A stretch of 64,000 bases of DNA, taken from positions 1 through 64,000 of the forward strand of contig JAFWGI010000004.1 of the NCBI GenBank assembly GCA_017512425.1, read 5' to 3'. Source of the DNA: Hyphomicrobium sp. (GTDB lineage Bacteria > Pseudomonadota > Alphaproteobacteria > Rhizobiales > Hyphomicrobiaceae). Of this stretch, positions 10,065 through 20,925 are shown piece by piece. Below the pieces are notes generated by a model. The model searched no databases. It saw only the letters and a list, made by a program, of their open reading frames with translations, and was not told the origin of the DNA. Within the stretch, counting starts at the first letter, position 1. Every line of letters starts with the position of its first letter. The translations under genes and the position numbers were made by a program.

Positions 10065-11242
10065 GCACCGACGCTCAGCCAGAGCGCGTTCTCAAGATTT
10101 TCATCGTTGCAGGCGAGCACTCCGGCGACGCGCTTGGCGCGAAGTTGATGGATGCGCTGCGCGCGAAGCACGCCGCGATCACGTTTAGCGGCGTCGGTGG
10201 CCACGACATGGCTGAGCACGGCTTTACGTCGCTGTTTCCGGTCGAAGATGTTGCGGTTATGGGCGTGCTCAACATTTTGAAGGCGCTGCCCCGCCTTCGC
10301 CGGCGCGTCCATCAAACGGTCGATGCTGCAATCGCGTTTAAGCCCGATATCGTCGTGATTATCGATAGTCCTGAATTCACGCATCCGATTGCGAAACGCA
10401 TTCGCCGCCGTGCGCCGCACATTCCAATCGTCGACTACGTCAGTCCGAGCGTTTGGGCGTGGCGCTCAGGACGTGCCGCAAAGATGCGCGCCTACGTCGA
10501 TGAAGTCCTGGCGTTGTTGCCGTTCGAACCGGACGCGCATAAGCGGCTTGGTGGTCCGCACTGCACCTACGTCGGTCATCCGCTCATCGAAAAGCTCGAG
10601 ACTGTTCAAGGCGCCGACGCGCACGGTCTGCGCGCACGTCTCGGCATTGCCGAAGGGCGCGATGTTCTCCTCGTTCTGCCTGGCAGCCGGCGCTCTGAAA
10701 TGGAGCGGCTGACCGATGTCTTCGGCGGGACGATCGAGAAATTAAAGCGGTCGGGCTTTGATTTTGAGGTTGTCATACCGGCGGTTCCGCACCTCAAATT
10801 GGACATCGCGGCCAAAACCAAATCGTGGGTCGTGCCGGTGCATTTTGTCGAAGCGCCGGACAAATATGCGGCGATGCGCTTGTCGCGCGCGGCCCTCGCG
10901 GCCTCGGGCACAGTCACGCTTGAACTGGCGCTCGCCGGATTGCCGATGGTAGTTGCCTACAAGGTCGATGCGTTGACGGCGGCCGTCGTGCGCCGTCTCG
11001 TTACGACCGACACAGCAGTTCTGCCGAACCTGATCCTCGGCGAGAGGGCGTTCCCGGAATTCATTCAGCAGGATTGTACGCCGGACAAACTGGCGACGGC
11101 GGTTGCTGAGTTGCTCGGTGACAGCGACGCGCTGGATAAGCAGCGCGCCGCGCTCGACCGTGTTCCCGAAAGATTGAAAATTCCGGCGGGTACGCCGAGC
11201 GACGCCGCGGCTGCGGCAACGCTCGCCATGCTAAGACGTTAG
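10061..11242 (+). CDS. lpxB: Lipid-A-disaccharide synthase
   Basis: LpxB joins UDP-2,3-diacylglucosamine and lipid X to form the tetraacyl disaccharide 1-phosphate, at the inner face of the inner membrane. The 393-residue GT19-type protein shows [15 protein letters not shown] at the start, the GVGGHDM segment, YVSPSVWAW and LPGSRRSEM. The start overlaps the lpxI stop (ATGA). At its end the stop codon shares bases with the stop of the convergent citrate synthase gene (TTAG, 11239-11242). Confidence 0.95.
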   Translation: MSTDAQPERVLKIFIVAGEHSGDALGAKLMDALRAKHAAITFSGVGGHDMAEHGFTSLFPVEDVAVMGVLNILKALPRLRRRVHQTVDAAIAFKPDIVVIIDSPEFTHPIAKRIRRRAPHIPIVDYVSPSVWAWRSGRAAKMRAYVDEVLALLPFEPDAHKRLGGPHCTYVGHPLIEKLETVQGADAHGLRARLGIAEGRDVLLVLPGSRRSEMERLTDVFGGTIEKLKRSGFDFEVVIPAVPHLKLDIAAKTKSWVVPVHFVEAPDKYAAMRLSRAALAASGTVTLELALAGLPMVVAYKVDALTAAVVRRLVTTDTAVLPNLILGERAFPEFIQQDCTPDKLATAVAELLGDSDALDKQRAALDRVPERLKIPAGTPSDAAAAATLAMLRR

Positions 11243-12549
11243 GCCGCTGGGAAGTCGCGGCGCGGTTTTCCGATGTAGAGCTGACGTGGGCGGCCAATAC
11301 GCTGTTCGGGATCTTCGATCATTTCTTTCCACTGCGCGATCCATCCGACGGTGCGCGCAACAGCAAACAGCACCGTGAACATTTCGACTGGGAAGCCCAT
11401 CGCGCGCAGCGTGATGCCCGAATAGAAGTCGATGTTCGGATAGAGCTTCTTTTCGATGAAGTAATCGTCCTGCAGCGCGATGCGTTCAAGTTCGATCGCG
11501 ACCTTCAGCAGCGGATCGTCCTTCGCTCCGGTCGCTTCTAGAACTTCGTGACACGTCTTCTGCATCACCTTCGCGCGTGGATCGTAGTTTTTGTAGACGC
11601 GATGGCCGAAGCCCATCAGACGGAAGCCAGACGTCTTATCCTTCGCTTTTTTGACGTACTCCGGCACTTTATCGACGGTGCCGATTTCTTTGAGCATGTT
11701 GAGCGCGGCTTCGTTCGCTCCACCGTGGGCCGGACCCCAAAGACAAGCGATACCGGCCGAAATGCATGCGAATGGATTTGCGCCCGACGATCCTGCAAGA
11801 CGTACCGTCGATGTCGACGCGTTCTGCTCGTGATCGGCATGCAGAATGAAGATGCGATCCAGCGCGCGCGACAGGATTGGATTGACGACGTAAGGCTCGC
11901 AGGGAACGGCGAAGCACATCTGCAGGAAGTTCGATGTGTAGTCGAGGTCGTTGCGCGGGTAGATGAATGGATGGCCCATCGAGTATTTGTAGGCCATAGC
12001 AGCGATCGTCGGCATCTTCGCGATCATACGATGGCTGGCGATCTCGCGCTGGCGCGGATCGTTGATGTCGGTCGAGTCGTGATAGAACGACGATAGGGCG
12101 CCGACGGTGCCGACCATGACCGCCATAGGATGCGCGTCACGGCGATAGCCGGTGAAAAAGCGCGTCATCTGCTCGTGCACCATCGTATGATTGGTGATGG
12201 TTTTACGGAAGTTGATGAACTCGGCGTTGTTCGGCAACTCTCCGTGCAGCAGCAAGTAGCAGACCGCCAGGAAGTTCGTATTGTCAGCGAGCTGATCGAT
12301 CGGGTAACCGCGATACAGCAATTCGCCTTTGTCGCCGTCGATGTAGGTGATGCTGCTCGAACAATTTGCGGTCGAGGTGAAGCCCGGATCGTACGTGAAA
12401 TTGCCGGTCTCTTTGTAGAGTGCGCCGACGTCGATCACGTTCGGACCAATCGACCCCGAGCGGACCGGCAGAGTGACTTGCTTGCCATCAACAGTGATCG
12501 TTGCTGGCGCGGGGGCGTTGGCCGCCGGCTTATTGTCATGCACGTTCAT
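11239..12549 (-). CDS. gltA: Citrate synthase
   Basis: This is the entry enzyme of the TCA cycle (oxaloacetate + acetyl-CoA). The 436-residue type II (hexameric) enzyme has the [21 protein letters not shown] block with the catalytic His, [26 protein letters not shown] and DFYSGITL. Its start ATG at 12549 is preceded by GGAGATC. It is convergent with lpxB and the two stop codons overlap, leaving no room for a terminator between them. Confidence 0.97.
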   Translation of the reverse strand: MNVHDNKPAANAPAPATITVDGKQVTLPVRSGSIGPNVIDVGALYKETGNFTYDPGFTSTANCSSSITYIDGDKGELLYRGYPIDQLADNTNFLAVCYLLLHGELPNNAEFINFRKTITNHTMVHEQMTRFFTGYRRDAHPMAVMVGTVGALSSFYHDSTDINDPRQREIASHRMIAKMPTIAAMAYKYSMGHPFIYPRNDLDYTSNFLQMCFAVPCEPYVVNPILSRALDRIFILHADHEQNASTSTVRLAGSSGANPFACISAGIACLWGPAHGGANEAALNMLKEIGTVDKVPEYVKKAKDKTSGFRLMGFGHRVYKNYDPRAKVMQKTCHEVLEATGAKDDPLLKVAIELERIALQDDYFIEKKLYPNIDFYSGITLRAMGFPVEMFTVLFAVARTVGWIAQWKEMIEDPEQRIGRPRQLYIGKPRRDFPAA

Positions 12550-12764
12550 GGCCGATCTCCTAATTCCCGCCGCAGCGCATTATCTTGCAGGCGTATTCCG
12601 TATACCTCGCGCGAGCGCAGTTTGACCGGCAGATCGTTATCCGATTGAAGTGCCTTACAAAAAGCGTACGAGTGGCAAAAGCGGCTTACTCGCTAAGGGT
12701 TTAGTCGATTTTTTGCAGTGCGGCAATATCGTCTTTCGAGGGGGCGAATTTGCTAAGTGTTGCA

Positions 12765-14288
12765 TCACGCTGCGCAAAGCTTCATCCGCTCGAGCGATTT
12801 CTCGCGGCCCAGAACTTCAAGCACCGTGAAAACCGGCGGAGAAACGGCGCGACCGGTTAATGCCGCGCGCAGCGGCTGAGCAACCTTGCCAAGCTTGGCG
12901 CCGGTTTCTTCGGAATAGGCGCGAACCGCGGCTTCGAGTGCCTCAGCGGTCCAGACATCGGCGACGGCGAGCCGCGGAGCGAGAGCCGACAGCGTTGTGC
13001 GGGCATCAGCGTCGATCAGTTTTGAAGCCTTGTCGTCGAGCTTCAGCGGTTCATCGGCGACGAGAAACAGCGCGCCGGTCAATAGCTCGCAGAGCGTTTT
13101 CGCGCGCTCTTTGAGAGCCGGCATCGCGGTTCTGACTTTGTCCCAACCGGCTGTCTCGAAGCGCGCGGCAAGCGCGCTGCCGTTCGCAATGCTCGGCGCG
13201 AGAGCAGCGATTTCGTGAGCGAGCGCCACGTCAGAACGTGGCGGCGCTTTCGGATCGATTTCGAGTGCGCGCAATGCTGCAAAATCGAGATGCGGCAGCA
13301 TATCCTTGATGCGCGCAAGAAGTTCGTCGTCCGTCGATTGCCGGATGTAGTGGCCGTTCAAATCGTCGAGTTTTTTGAAGTCGAAGCGCGAGGCGCTTTT
13401 GTTGATGTCGTCGATGTCGAACCATTCGATCAATTGCTCGGTCGACATAATCTCGTCGTCGCCGTGGCTCCAACCAAGGCGCACGAGATAGTTGCGCAAT
13501 GCGACCGGCAGATACCCCATGCTGCGGTAATCTTCGACGCCTTGCGCGCCGTGACGCTTCGATAGCTTTGCGCCGTCCGCACCGTGGATCAGCGGCACAT
13601 GCGCGAACTCGGGCACGTCCCAGCCCATACCCTGATAAATCTGAGTCTGGCGCGCCGTGTTGGTCAAGTGATCGACGCCGCGGACGACATGGGTCACGCC
13701 CATATCGTGGTCGTCGACAACCACGGCGAGGTTGTAGGTTGGATTGCCGTCAGACCGCAGGATGATGAGGTCATCGAGGTCTTTGTTTGGGAAGGTCACG
13801 CGTCCTTGGACGTGGTCGCTGACGGTCGTTTCTCCGTCCCGTGGAGCCTTGAGACGCACTGTGGGCTTGATGTCTTTGGGCGCATCGGCCGGCTCGCGAT
13901 CCCGCCAAGGCGACAAGAAAATCTGCGGCCGGCCTTCGGCCTTGGCGGCCTCACGCGCTGCGTTGATTTCGTCGGGCGAGCTGTAGCAGTGGTATGCAGC
14001 GCCACGCCTTAAAAGATCGAGCGCGACTTCGCGATGACGATCGGCGCGCGCAAACTGAGAGACGGCGTCGCCATCCCACGTCAGGCCGAGCCAATTCAGT
14101 CCGTCGAGAATAGCCGCGACGGCTTCAGGGTTGTTGCGTTCGCGGTCGGTATCCTCGATGCGCAGCAGAAATTTTCCGCCGCGGCCTTGCGCGTACAGCC
14201 AATTGAACAGCGCCGTTCGCGCGCCGCCGATATGCAAGTATCCGGTGGGCGATGGGGCAAAACGAACGACTGGCGCGGCCTTGGTCAT
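12765..14288 (-). CDS. gltX: Glutamate--tRNA ligase
   Basis: GltX charges tRNA-Glu (and in many alphaproteobacteria tRNA-Gln, later amidated by GatCAB). The class I signatures are [20 protein letters not shown] (the HIGH motif) and [10 protein letters not shown] (the KMSKS motif). I chose ATG 14288, where family similarity starts; the open frame runs 138 codons further upstream without any recognisable sequence. The length of 507 residues is slightly longer than typical. It is separated from gltA by about 215 bases in which I see no gene. Confidence 0.94.
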   Translation of the reverse strand: MTKAAPVVRFAPSPTGYLHIGGARTALFNWLYAQGRGGKFLLRIEDTDRERNNPEAVAAILDGLNWLGLTWDGDAVSQFARADRHREVALDLLRRGAAYHCYSSPDEINAAREAAKAEGRPQIFLSPWRDREPADAPKDIKPTVRLKAPRDGETTVSDHVQGRVTFPNKDLDDLIILRSDGNPTYNLAVVVDDHDMGVTHVVRGVDHLTNTARQTQIYQGMGWDVPEFAHVPLIHGADGAKLSKRHGAQGVEDYRSMGYLPVALRNYLVRLGWSHGDDEIMSTEQLIEWFDIDDINKSASRFDFKKLDDLNGHYIRQSTDDELLARIKDMLPHLDFAALRALEIDPKAPPRSDVALAHEIAALAPSIANGSALAARFETAGWDKVRTAMPALKERAKTLCELLTGALFLVADEPLKLDDKASKLIDADARTTLSALAPRLAVADVWTAEALEAAVRAYSEETGAKLGKVAQPLRAALTGRAVSPPVFTVLEVLGREKSLERMKLCAA

Positions 14289-14380
14289 AGGGCGGTCTCG
14301 AAATTCCAAATATTGAGGATTTGATCCGCTGCTCGTAGCATAGCGCATCTGGCAGCGTAAGGGGCGGCGGGCTAAGCGTT

Positions 14381-16666
14381 GTGAGCGCGATATCGCCAAC
14401 AATGAATAACGGCGGGGAATACGTATCCTCGGGCGTCGCGGCCCAATTCGGCCGCGCGCTCGAAAGCAATCGTCAGCGATTTTTCCTGTGGTCGCCGGTC
14501 GCACTCGGCAGCGGCATCGCACTTTATTTTTCATTGCGCTCCGAGCCAGACCTTTGGCTGGCATTTGTGCCATTGGCTGCGGCATTGATTCTGCAGCGTC
14601 TCGTGCCGCGAGGGACGCTGGCTGCGGCGCTGACGACAGCGATCGTGCTCGCTGCCGGCGGATTTGCTCTCGCCAAGGCGCGCGTTGAGATCGTTCGGGC
14701 ACCAGTGCTCGAAAAGCCGATGCGCAACGTGGCGGTCACTGGCAAAGTTGTGCGCGTTGAACCGAAACCGCCACGCGGCGCGCGTATCACGATTGCCGCG
14801 GAGACCGTCGGTAATCTTGCCGCTGACAAGCGGCCGGACACGGTGCGCATCCGCGTGCTGTCGAATGGCGTCACGGTCCAACCAGGTGACCGCATGACGT
14901 TGACGGCAACGCTCGCGCCGCCGGCGAGGCCAGCTATTCCGGGCGGGTTCGATTTCGCACGTACGGCGTGGTTCGACGGTCTTGGCGCTGTCGGCTTCGC
15001 GTTCGGCAAGCCCGTCGTCGAGCCGCGTGGTCCCTCGGAGACGTTTCGTGAATCCTGGTCGCGCGGCGTCGCGGAGACGCGACAAGCGATCACGGCGCGT
15101 ATTCACGCGGTGCTGCCGGGTGAGACCGGCGCCATCGCTGCAGCGCTCATCACAGGCGAGCGCGGAGGTATCACCGATGCAACGAACGATGACTATCGCG
15201 GCTCCGGCCTCTTTCACATCTTGTCGATCTCCGGGCTGCACATGGTCATCATGGCCGGCGCGGTGTTCTTCTCGGTACGGCTGGTCCTCGCGTCGATCCC
15301 GGCGCTTGCCCTTCGATATCCGATCAAGAAGTGGGCGGCGGTGGCCGGAATTCTCGCGGCGCTCGCGTATCTGGCTATTTCCGGCGGCGCGTTCGCAACG
15401 GTGCGGGCTGCCGTCATGATCGTCGTTGCTTTCGGTGCCGTGCTTCTCGATCGCCCGGCGCTCGCGTTGCGGAACGTTGCGCTGTCGGCATTTATCATCC
15501 TGCTGGTTTACCCCGAGAGCCTGTTCGACGCAGGATTTCAGATGTCGTTCGCGGCCGTCACGGGGCTGGTTGCGACGTATGAGGAGGTCAGGCGGCGTAT
15601 GGGGCGTCGCGACGAGCCGCATCCGATACTGAAGGTTCTGATGTTTTTCGGCGGCATCGTGTTCTCGACGCTCATCGCCAGCGTAGCTGTCGCGCCGTTC
15701 GCCGCGTATCATTTTCACCAGAGCCAGCAGTACGCGGTGCTTGCCAATCTGGTCGCAATCCCGATCTGCAATGTCGTCGTGATGCCCTTGGCGCTCGCGG
15801 CGCTGGTGCTTATGCCGCTTGGGCTAGAAGCGTTGGCGCTCGTGCCGATGAGTTTCGGCATTGACGCGATGTCGTGGTGCGCTGCGTTCGTTGCTAAACT
15901 TCCGGGCGCGGTCGGGCACATTCCGGCTATCCCGCTTGCGGCGTTCGTGTTCATGGTGCTCGGCGGGCTTTGGATCGCGCTTTGGCAGACAAGAATGCGG
16001 ATGGCAGGAGCGGTGCTCGTGCTTGCCGGTATTGCGCTCGCGCCATTCATGCCGCGCGCCGACGTGTTGGTAGCGCGTAACGGCGAGCTTGTTGCTTTGC
16101 GTGGCGCCGACGGACGGCTGTCGGCGCTACCGGCACGGCAATCGAAATACGAGGTCGAGCGCTGGCTGGAGTACGATGGAGATGCCCGCGCTGCTTCCGA
16201 CGTGCAGAAGGGCGCTGCATTTCGATGTGACGGTGTCGGGTGCATTGCTGACGTGAAAGGAGTCCGCGTTGCGGTCGCGAAACATCCGGCGGCAATCGCG
16301 GACGACTGCGACGCAGCGCGCATTGTCGTGCTGAGCGAACCGCGGCCGGAGTATTGTGCAGCGCGTGGCGTCGTCGTCGATTTCTTCGACGTTTGGCGTG
16401 AAGGCACGCACGCGATTTATATTGATGCCGATCCAGACGACGCAAATGGACCGCCAGCTGTGCGCATTGATACCGTTGCGTCTCATCGCGGCGAACGGCC
16501 GTGGTCGCCGGTGTTTCGGCGGCCTAACGAACCACGCCGCGCATTGCCGAAACCAAACGTCGTCGACGGGTCGGCCGCGCTACCCGCACCGAACGCCGCG
16601 CCAGCCGCGCCGCGATTTGATGCGGAAGAAAACGACTACGATGCCCTGCAGGACGCCGAGCCGTAA
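14381..16666 (+). CDS. comEC: ComEC/Rec2-type competence membrane protein
   Basis: ComEC family proteins form the inner-membrane channel for single-stranded DNA in natural transformation. The 761 residues start with a DUF4131-like region (two membrane helices, then an OB-like domain with [16 protein letters not shown]). The competence domain follows, with the conserved [14 protein letters not shown] motif near residue 285 and several membrane helices to about residue 550. A shortened metallo-beta-lactamase-like tail follows, without a clear HxHxDH site, as is common in alphaproteobacteria. The start is GTG 14381. It is divergent from gltX and convergent with lexA. Confidence 0.88.
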   Translation: MSAISPTMNNGGEYVSSGVAAQFGRALESNRQRFFLWSPVALGSGIALYFSLRSEPDLWLAFVPLAAALILQRLVPRGTLAAALTTAIVLAAGGFALAKARVEIVRAPVLEKPMRNVAVTGKVVRVEPKPPRGARITIAAETVGNLAADKRPDTVRIRVLSNGVTVQPGDRMTLTATLAPPARPAIPGGFDFARTAWFDGLGAVGFAFGKPVVEPRGPSETFRESWSRGVAETRQAITARIHAVLPGETGAIAAALITGERGGITDATNDDYRGSGLFHILSISGLHMVIMAGAVFFSVRLVLASIPALALRYPIKKWAAVAGILAALAYLAISGGAFATVRAAVMIVVAFGAVLLDRPALALRNVALSAFIILLVYPESLFDAGFQMSFAAVTGLVATYEEVRRRMGRRDEPHPILKVLMFFGGIVFSTLIASVAVAPFAAYHFHQSQQYAVLANLVAIPICNVVVMPLALAALVLMPLGLEALALVPMSFGIDAMSWCAAFVAKLPGAVGHIPAIPLAAFVFMVLGGLWIALWQTRMRMAGAVLVLAGIALAPFMPRADVLVARNGELVALRGADGRLSALPARQSKYEVERWLEYDGDARAASDVQKGAAFRCDGVGCIADVKGVRVAVAKHPAAIADDCDAARIVVLSEPRPEYCAARGVVVDFFDVWREGTHAIYIDADPDDANGPPAVRIDTVASHRGERPWSPVFRRPNEPRRALPKPNVVDGSAALPAPNAAPAAPRFDAEENDYDALQDAEP

Positions 16667-16675
16667 GCGCAAGCT

Positions 16676-17395
16676 TCAGTAGCGCCGCATCAGGCCGACG
16701 AGACGGCCCTGAATATCGACCTGATCGGGTCCGAAAATGCGAGTCTTGAACTCCGGGTTGGCGGCTTCGAGCGCAATCGTCGAACCCTTCTTACGCAGCC
16801 GCTTCAGCGTCGCTTCTTCTTTTTCGACGAGCGCCACGACGATATCGCCGTTCTCGGCGTTGTCGCAGCGGCGAATGATGACCGTATCGCCGTCGTGAAT
16901 ACCGGCTTCAATCATCGAGTCGCCTTTGACTTCGAGTGCGAAGTGCTCACCGTTTGTCAGAAGATCCGGCGGGCAGGCGATGTCGTGCGTGTGGTTCTGA
17001 ATGGCGCTGATCGGCGTGCCGGCGGCGATGCGGCCCATCACCGGCACCGAAACCGTACGGGCGTCGATGATATGCGACGGCGGCGCTGCGGCGATATTCG
17101 ATTTCGGCGGGCCGGAGCCTTCGATGACGCTTGGCTGGAAGCCGCTTCGGCTGCGCTGTTCAGCAACGGCGGGCGCCTGATTCTCTGGGAGTTTGATGAC
17201 TTCGATCGCGCGGGCCCGGTGCGGCAGGCGTCGGATAAAGCCGCGTTCGACGAGCGCCGTGATCAGGCGGTGGATGCCCGACTTCGACTTGAGATCGAGC
17301 GCGTCCTTCATCTCGTCGAAGGACGGCGGCACGCCGCGCTCCTGCATACGGTCGTGGATGAAAAGCAGCAGCTCTTTCTGTTTTTCGGTGAGCAT
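16676..17395 (-). CDS. lexA: SOS repressor LexA
   Basis: LexA represses DNA-damage genes and cleaves itself when RecA filaments form. The N-terminal winged helix ([16 protein letters not shown]...GVPPSFDEM) is typical of alphaproteobacteria. The cleavage site is Ala-Gly in GRIAAGTPI, the catalytic Ser is in GDSMIEAG and the Lys in [15 protein letters not shown] prefer ATG 17395 (239 residues), because AAAGAG sits 6 bases upstream. An ATG at 17419 lies inside a dispersed palindrome and is less likely. A LexA box at 17562-17576 predicts autoregulation. Confidence 0.95.
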   Translation of the reverse strand: MLTEKQKELLLFIHDRMQERGVPPSFDEMKDALDLKSKSGIHRLITALVERGFIRRLPHRARAIEVIKLPENQAPAVAEQRSRSGFQPSVIEGSGPPKSNIAAAPPSHIIDARTVSVPVMGRIAAGTPISAIQNHTHDIACPPDLLTNGEHFALEVKGDSMIEAGIHDGDTVIIRRCDNAENGDIVVALVEKEEATLKRLRKKGSTIALEAANPEFKTRIFGPDQVDIQGRLVGLMRRY

Positions 17396-17414
17396 GAAGG
17401 GCTCTTTATCGCTG

Positions 17415-17455
17415 GGCATTTCCGACTCCGCTCTGCGGAGCCAGCCGGAAATGCC
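17415..17455. repeat. Dispersed palindromic repeat, copy 1 (lexA start)
   Basis: Outer arms GGCATTTCCG and CGGAAATGCC pair perfectly, and inside them ACTCCGC-TCT-GCGGAGC forms a second stem. The same core (TTCCGACTCCGC...GCGGAGCC) recurs at 40808-40845 with different but still self-complementary outer arms (GCGCTTCCG/CGGAAGCGC). That points to a selected hairpin and not chance. It overlaps the upstream ATG of lexA. Confidence 0.75.
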
Positions 17456-17561
17456 GGTTACGTCTTGTCCTGGGCTTCCAACTCGCTTTCCGCGAGCCGT
17501 CCAGAAGCGCCCAGCCTACGTCCGGCCTGGTGCGGTACAAATCATGTCTGTACGCTACACG

Positions 17562-17576
17562 TTCTCATGTTGTTCC
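17562..17576 (-). promoter_or_regulatory. LexA (SOS) box upstream of lexA
   Basis: GTTC-TCATGTT-GTTC is an exact match to the alphaproteobacterial LexA operator GTTC-N7-GTTC. It lies about 170 bases upstream of the preferred lexA start, so it would give negative autoregulation. Confidence 0.8.
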
Positions 17577-17613
17577 GCAAGTGAGATTAACAGACCGGCT
17601 CGCGTGGCTGGAA

Positions 17614-17753
17614 ATGGTCGCTTTTGCCCAGCGGCGGGCCGGCCGCTAGGCCGCGCTTGAGACGCGAGTGATGAAAACTCGGAGCCGGTCCGGGACAGTC
17701 GTGCGTTGGGGCAGGGAGCGCCTCCGCTTTCACCAGCAGGTTGCTCGCACGAT
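17614..17753. repeat. Dispersed ~140-bp repeat, copy A
   Basis: This stretch aligns along its length with 33545-33688. Shared blocks include AGGCCGCGCTT, AACTCGGAGCCGGTCCG, TTGGGGC and CTTTCACCAGCAGG. An inverted pair (GCGGGCCGGC and GCCGGTCCGG) could form a long stem; copy B has a perfect 10-bp version. Both copies are intergenic. Function unknown: it could be a small non-autonomous element or a structured RNA. Confidence 0.7.
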
Positions 17754-18140
17754 ACCGTGGTGCGCTGGCCTAAAGGCGCGTGACGGAGGACCATCGATCC
17801 GTCGCCATGTCTCAAGGACGAGCGGTTCTCCAATCAGTGCGAGCACGGAATCGCATTTAATCCGACGAAACTGATCGCGAAGGACCGGCTAGTCATCCGT
17901 GTCCCGCATCTACAGACGTTATTCGAAACGGTCTTTCTCGAATAGACGCACCGCTTTCTCGGCAGCCGCGTCGGTATTGTATAAGTTAAGTTCTGTGCCG
18001 TGCATGCTGCGGTTGCTCAGCACCGAAACTGGCCAGAAGTAGGCTGTTTATTGCGATATTGCCATCATCGCCCGCAACAGCCGATACCGAAACGCCTCAT
18101 CGATTTGGCCTATTGCGCAATCGGCAATTTACACTTGCGT

Positions 18141-18164
18141 ACAATATAGCTCACTGACTATATC
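18141..18164 (+). promoter_or_regulatory. Molybdenum-box-like dyad (ModE-type operator) before the TonB-receptor operon
   Basis: The sequence is CAATATA, 10 bases, then TATATCG, with ATATAG/CTATAT as perfect inner half-sites. The known ModE/Mop operator pattern is CG-Y-TATATA-N6-TATATA-R-CG, that is TATA-N10-TATA with flanking CG. Here the spacing is exactly 10 and the flanks are CA and CG. It lies 60 bases before the receptor start, whose second gene encodes a molybdate-binding protein. The match is by eye; the regulator gene is not in the window. Confidence 0.55.
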
Positions 18165-18223
18165 GAAAAATCTGCATTTAAGACCGGCATGGGGATGCCG
18201 GGGTGCGTTGGGGGGGATTTGAG

Positions 18224-20704
18224 ATGTCGCGTAAAGCGGTTGTGGCGGCGACGGCCGTCGCGTGTTTGGTCGGTGTCAACGCGGATTTCGCGTCGGCTCA
18301 GCAAGTTTCGGATGCTGCTGCTACCACACCTGGCGGCGACGTAACGGCAGACGAAGCGTCCGTGTTGCCGCCGGTCGTGGTCAATTCTCCAAATCAGCCG
18401 ATCCAGCACCGCGCCCAGCCGAAGCGCAAAGCGACGTCGGTATCAGCACCAGCGTTGTCGGCATCGCCGGGCCCGTCTGATGTCGATCTCAGCGGCGACG
18501 CGATCGACGGCGTCGCAGGCGGAGCCGGCGCATTTGCCGGCGATGGTGTGCCGGGCATCGCGACCGGCGCGTTTACGCTCGGTCAGCTCGATATGATCGG
18601 CGGTGGCACGATCACCAACGAAGCCATGTTTACGTTCAACAAGCAAGGTCTTGGAAACGCCGTCGGCATCATGCCGGGTGTGACGTGGGCGAGCACAGGC
18701 GCGCCATCTATCAACTCCAGCGGATCGCGCAACGAAGGCGACATCCTGGTTCGCGGTTTCAATCGCTTTCAGGTTCCGCTGTCGATTGACGGCGTGCGCA
18801 TTTATCTGCCGGCCGACAATCGCCTCGATATGAATCGTTTCGTCACGGGTGATCTCGCAGAAGTCCAGGTTCAGAAGGGATACGTCTCGGTGCTCAACGG
18901 ACCGGGCGGCATGGGTGGTGCAATCAACCTCGTCAGCCGCAAGCCGACGAAGGAAGTCGAATTGGAAGGCCGAGTCGGCGCGGTGCTCGATGGCGACCTC
19001 GGCGATGTCGGAACCTGGAGCAGCTATGCCTACGCCGGTACGCGGCAAAAGGGGTATTACGCCCAGATCAGCGGCACGATCGTCGATCGCGATCATTTCA
19101 ACATGTCTGACGATTTCAAGCCGTACACGCCAACGACGGGGTACATCGCGAGTTACCCGTATGAAGATGGCGGCGATCGCGACCGGTCGAACGCCGAAGA
19201 TTGGCGCGTCAACGTCAAGGCCGGCATTACGCCGAACGCCACGGATGAGTACAGCATCAACTACACGACGCAAAAGAGCGAGAAGGGTGCGCCGCTGCAC
19301 ACCGATCGTCTCGCCGTCCAAGGCTACTTCAATTTGAACGGTACGCAGACTGCGCGCTTCTGGGACTGGCCGCAGTGGGATCTCTCGACGCTCTCCTGGC
19401 TGTCGAAAACCCAGATCGGCGAGGCTTCTTATATCAAGACGAACACCTATTATAACACGTTCGAGAACGTCACTCGGTTTTTTCCGAACGAACAGTATCT
19501 CTATCCGCAGGTCGACAGCCCTTATGACGATAATACCTTCGGCGGCTTCGTCGAGGTCGGCACCAAACTCATTCCGATGAACACGCTGAAGGGCGTCATC
19601 CACTATCGCCAAGACGAGCACACCGAAGGCAATATCAATTACAATCCGCTGACAGGTGCAGTGATCGGTCGAGACCCCGAGCAAACCGCGCGGGAAGAGA
19701 CGTGGTCGTTCGCCGTCGAGAACACGTTCCATGCTACGCGCCAAATCGATATCGTGACCGGCGTCAGTTATGACATGAATGCGGTGCTGCGGCAGGACAA
19801 AGTTCCGAATGATCCGAAGCCGGAACTCGAAGCGTGGAATGGTCAAGCTGCCGCGATTTACAATTATAGCGACACCGGGCGCGCGCATGCGTCGGTGTCG
19901 AGCCGGGCACGCTTCCCAACACTGTTCGAGCGTTACAGCACGCGCTTTGGCTCCAAGTCCGCCGATCCGACGATACCCGAAGAGCGTTCGACCAATTATG
20001 AGATCGGGATCAGCGAAACGTTTTTCGGCAATTTGCGGTTGTCTTCGGCGATCTTCTATTCCGATATCGAGGATAGCATCCAGAACGCCTTTGTGGGCCC
20101 GAATGGCATGAACTCAATCATCGGCATCAGCGCCGACGGCGAGACCTACGGTTTGGAATTGCAGGCGGACCTGGACGTCATGCCAGGACTGCGCGTCGGC
20201 GGAAACTATACCTACATCGAGCGCAGCCTCGATTTCGCATCCGCCGCACAAGATATCCTTGCGAAGTACGACAGCTCTGCGCCGCCGCCAAACCTTGTCG
20301 CCGCAGTCGAAGCGATGAAGGTCGAGGGCATGCCGCGGCATGAAGCGTTCCTGTACGTTTCATGGAAACCCTTCAGCCAGTTGACTCTAACTCCAAGCCT
20401 CGAAATCGCGAGCGACCGCACAGCCTTGATCACAAGCTGCCGTTCGACTTTGCCATACGGTACGAATATGAATCCGAATAACAGCGGCCAGTGCACGCCA
20501 GGCCGCACACAGGCGCAGGCACGGCCGAACTACGCGCAAATCGGATCGTATGCGATGGTGAACTTCCAGGCTGCCTATGACTTTGACGCAAACACGACGG
20601 CGACATTCGGCGTCACAAATATGCTCGATCAGAACTATAGTTTGGCAGAAGGTTTTCCCGAGCCAGGCCGGCAGTTCTTTGTTAACCTCCGGTCGAGGTT
20701 CTAA
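18224..20704 (+). CDS. TonB-dependent outer membrane receptor (predicted molybdenum/tungsten uptake)
   Basis: This 826-residue protein has a signal peptide (to about residue 26, ASAQ), a TonB-box-like LPPVVVN near residue 55, a plug domain (GILVRGF-like ILVRGFNRFQVPLSIDGVRI; GPGGMGGAINLVSRKP), and a 22-strand-type barrel ending in GRQFFVNLRSRF. Such receptors take up scarce metal complexes with energy from TonB. The start at ATG 18224 follows a GGGGGGA run; a GTG-type frame opening at 18203 is less likely. The ligand cannot be read from the sequence. The upstream Mo-box-like dyad and the molbindin gene 14 bases downstream suggest molybdate or tungstate chelates (inference). Confidence 0.88.
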   Translation: MSRKAVVAATAVACLVGVNADFASAQQVSDAAATTPGGDVTADEASVLPPVVVNSPNQPIQHRAQPKRKATSVSAPALSASPGPSDVDLSGDAIDGVAGGAGAFAGDGVPGIATGAFTLGQLDMIGGGTITNEAMFTFNKQGLGNAVGIMPGVTWASTGAPSINSSGSRNEGDILVRGFNRFQVPLSIDGVRIYLPADNRLDMNRFVTGDLAEVQVQKGYVSVLNGPGGMGGAINLVSRKPTKEVELEGRVGAVLDGDLGDVGTWSSYAYAGTRQKGYYAQISGTIVDRDHFNMSDDFKPYTPTTGYIASYPYEDGGDRDRSNAEDWRVNVKAGITPNATDEYSINYTTQKSEKGAPLHTDRLAVQGYFNLNGTQTARFWDWPQWDLSTLSWLSKTQIGEASYIKTNTYYNTFENVTRFFPNEQYLYPQVDSPYDDNTFGGFVEVGTKLIPMNTLKGVIHYRQDEHTEGNINYNPLTGAVIGRDPEQTAREETWSFAVENTFHATRQIDIVTGVSYDMNAVLRQDKVPNDPKPELEAWNGQAAAIYNYSDTGRAHASVSSRARFPTLFERYSTRFGSKSADPTIPEERSTNYEIGISETFFGNLRLSSAIFYSDIEDSIQNAFVGPNGMNSIIGISADGETYGLELQADLDVMPGLRVGGNYTYIERSLDFASAAQDILAKYDSSAPPPNLVAAVEAMKVEGMPRHEAFLYVSWKPFSQLTLTPSLEIASDRTALITSCRSTLPYGTNMNPNNSGQCTPGRTQAQARPNYAQIGSYAMVNFQAAYDFDANTTATFGVTNMLDQNYSLAEGFPEPGRQFFVNLRSRF

Positions 20705-20718
20705 GTCCGGAGACGTCA

Positions 20719-20925
20719 ATGAATATCAGCGCGCGTAACGTTTTGAAGGGCACGATCATCGAGGTGACCGAAGGCGCAACGACCGCACACGTCAAAATTC
20801 AAGTCGGCGATGCGGTCGTCACAGCGTCGATCACGAATGACGCTGTGAAAGACCTTGGCCTAAAGAAAGGGATGGCAGCTTCGGCTGTCATCAAGGCGTC
20901 TGACGTGCTCGTGGCGGTCGAATGA
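20719..20925 (+). CDS. mop: Molbindin, single Mop/TOBE domain molybdate-binding protein
   Basis: The 68 residues form one Mop (TOBE) domain: SARNVLKGTI at the start, TEGATTAHVKIQVGD in the middle, and the VVTASITNDAVKDLGLKKG and AVIKASDVLVAV end. The length is exactly that of stand-alone molbindins, which bind molybdate or tungstate as hexamers in the cytoplasm and act in storage or homeostasis. It lies between the receptor gene (14 bases upstream) and a secreted protein gene (overlap ATGA), clearly in one operon. Confidence 0.92.
   Translation: MNISARNVLKGTIIEVTEGATTAHVKIQVGDAVVTASITNDAVKDLGLKKGMAASAVIKASDVLVAVE

Larger units (their letters stand above)
17396..18223. other. Non-coding region between lexA and the TonB-receptor operon
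   Basis: About 830 bases hold no convincing gene. From left to right I see a palindromic repeat at the lexA start, a LexA box, one copy of a dispersed ~140-bp repeat, about 380 bases with nothing recognisable, and a molybdenum-box-like dyad before the receptor gene. Short open frames here (for example 17555-17833 minus) have no family features. Confidence 0.7.

Noticed and set aside
18443..19888. 481-codon open frame on the minus strand
   Set aside because: Antisense shadow of the TonB-dependent receptor gene.
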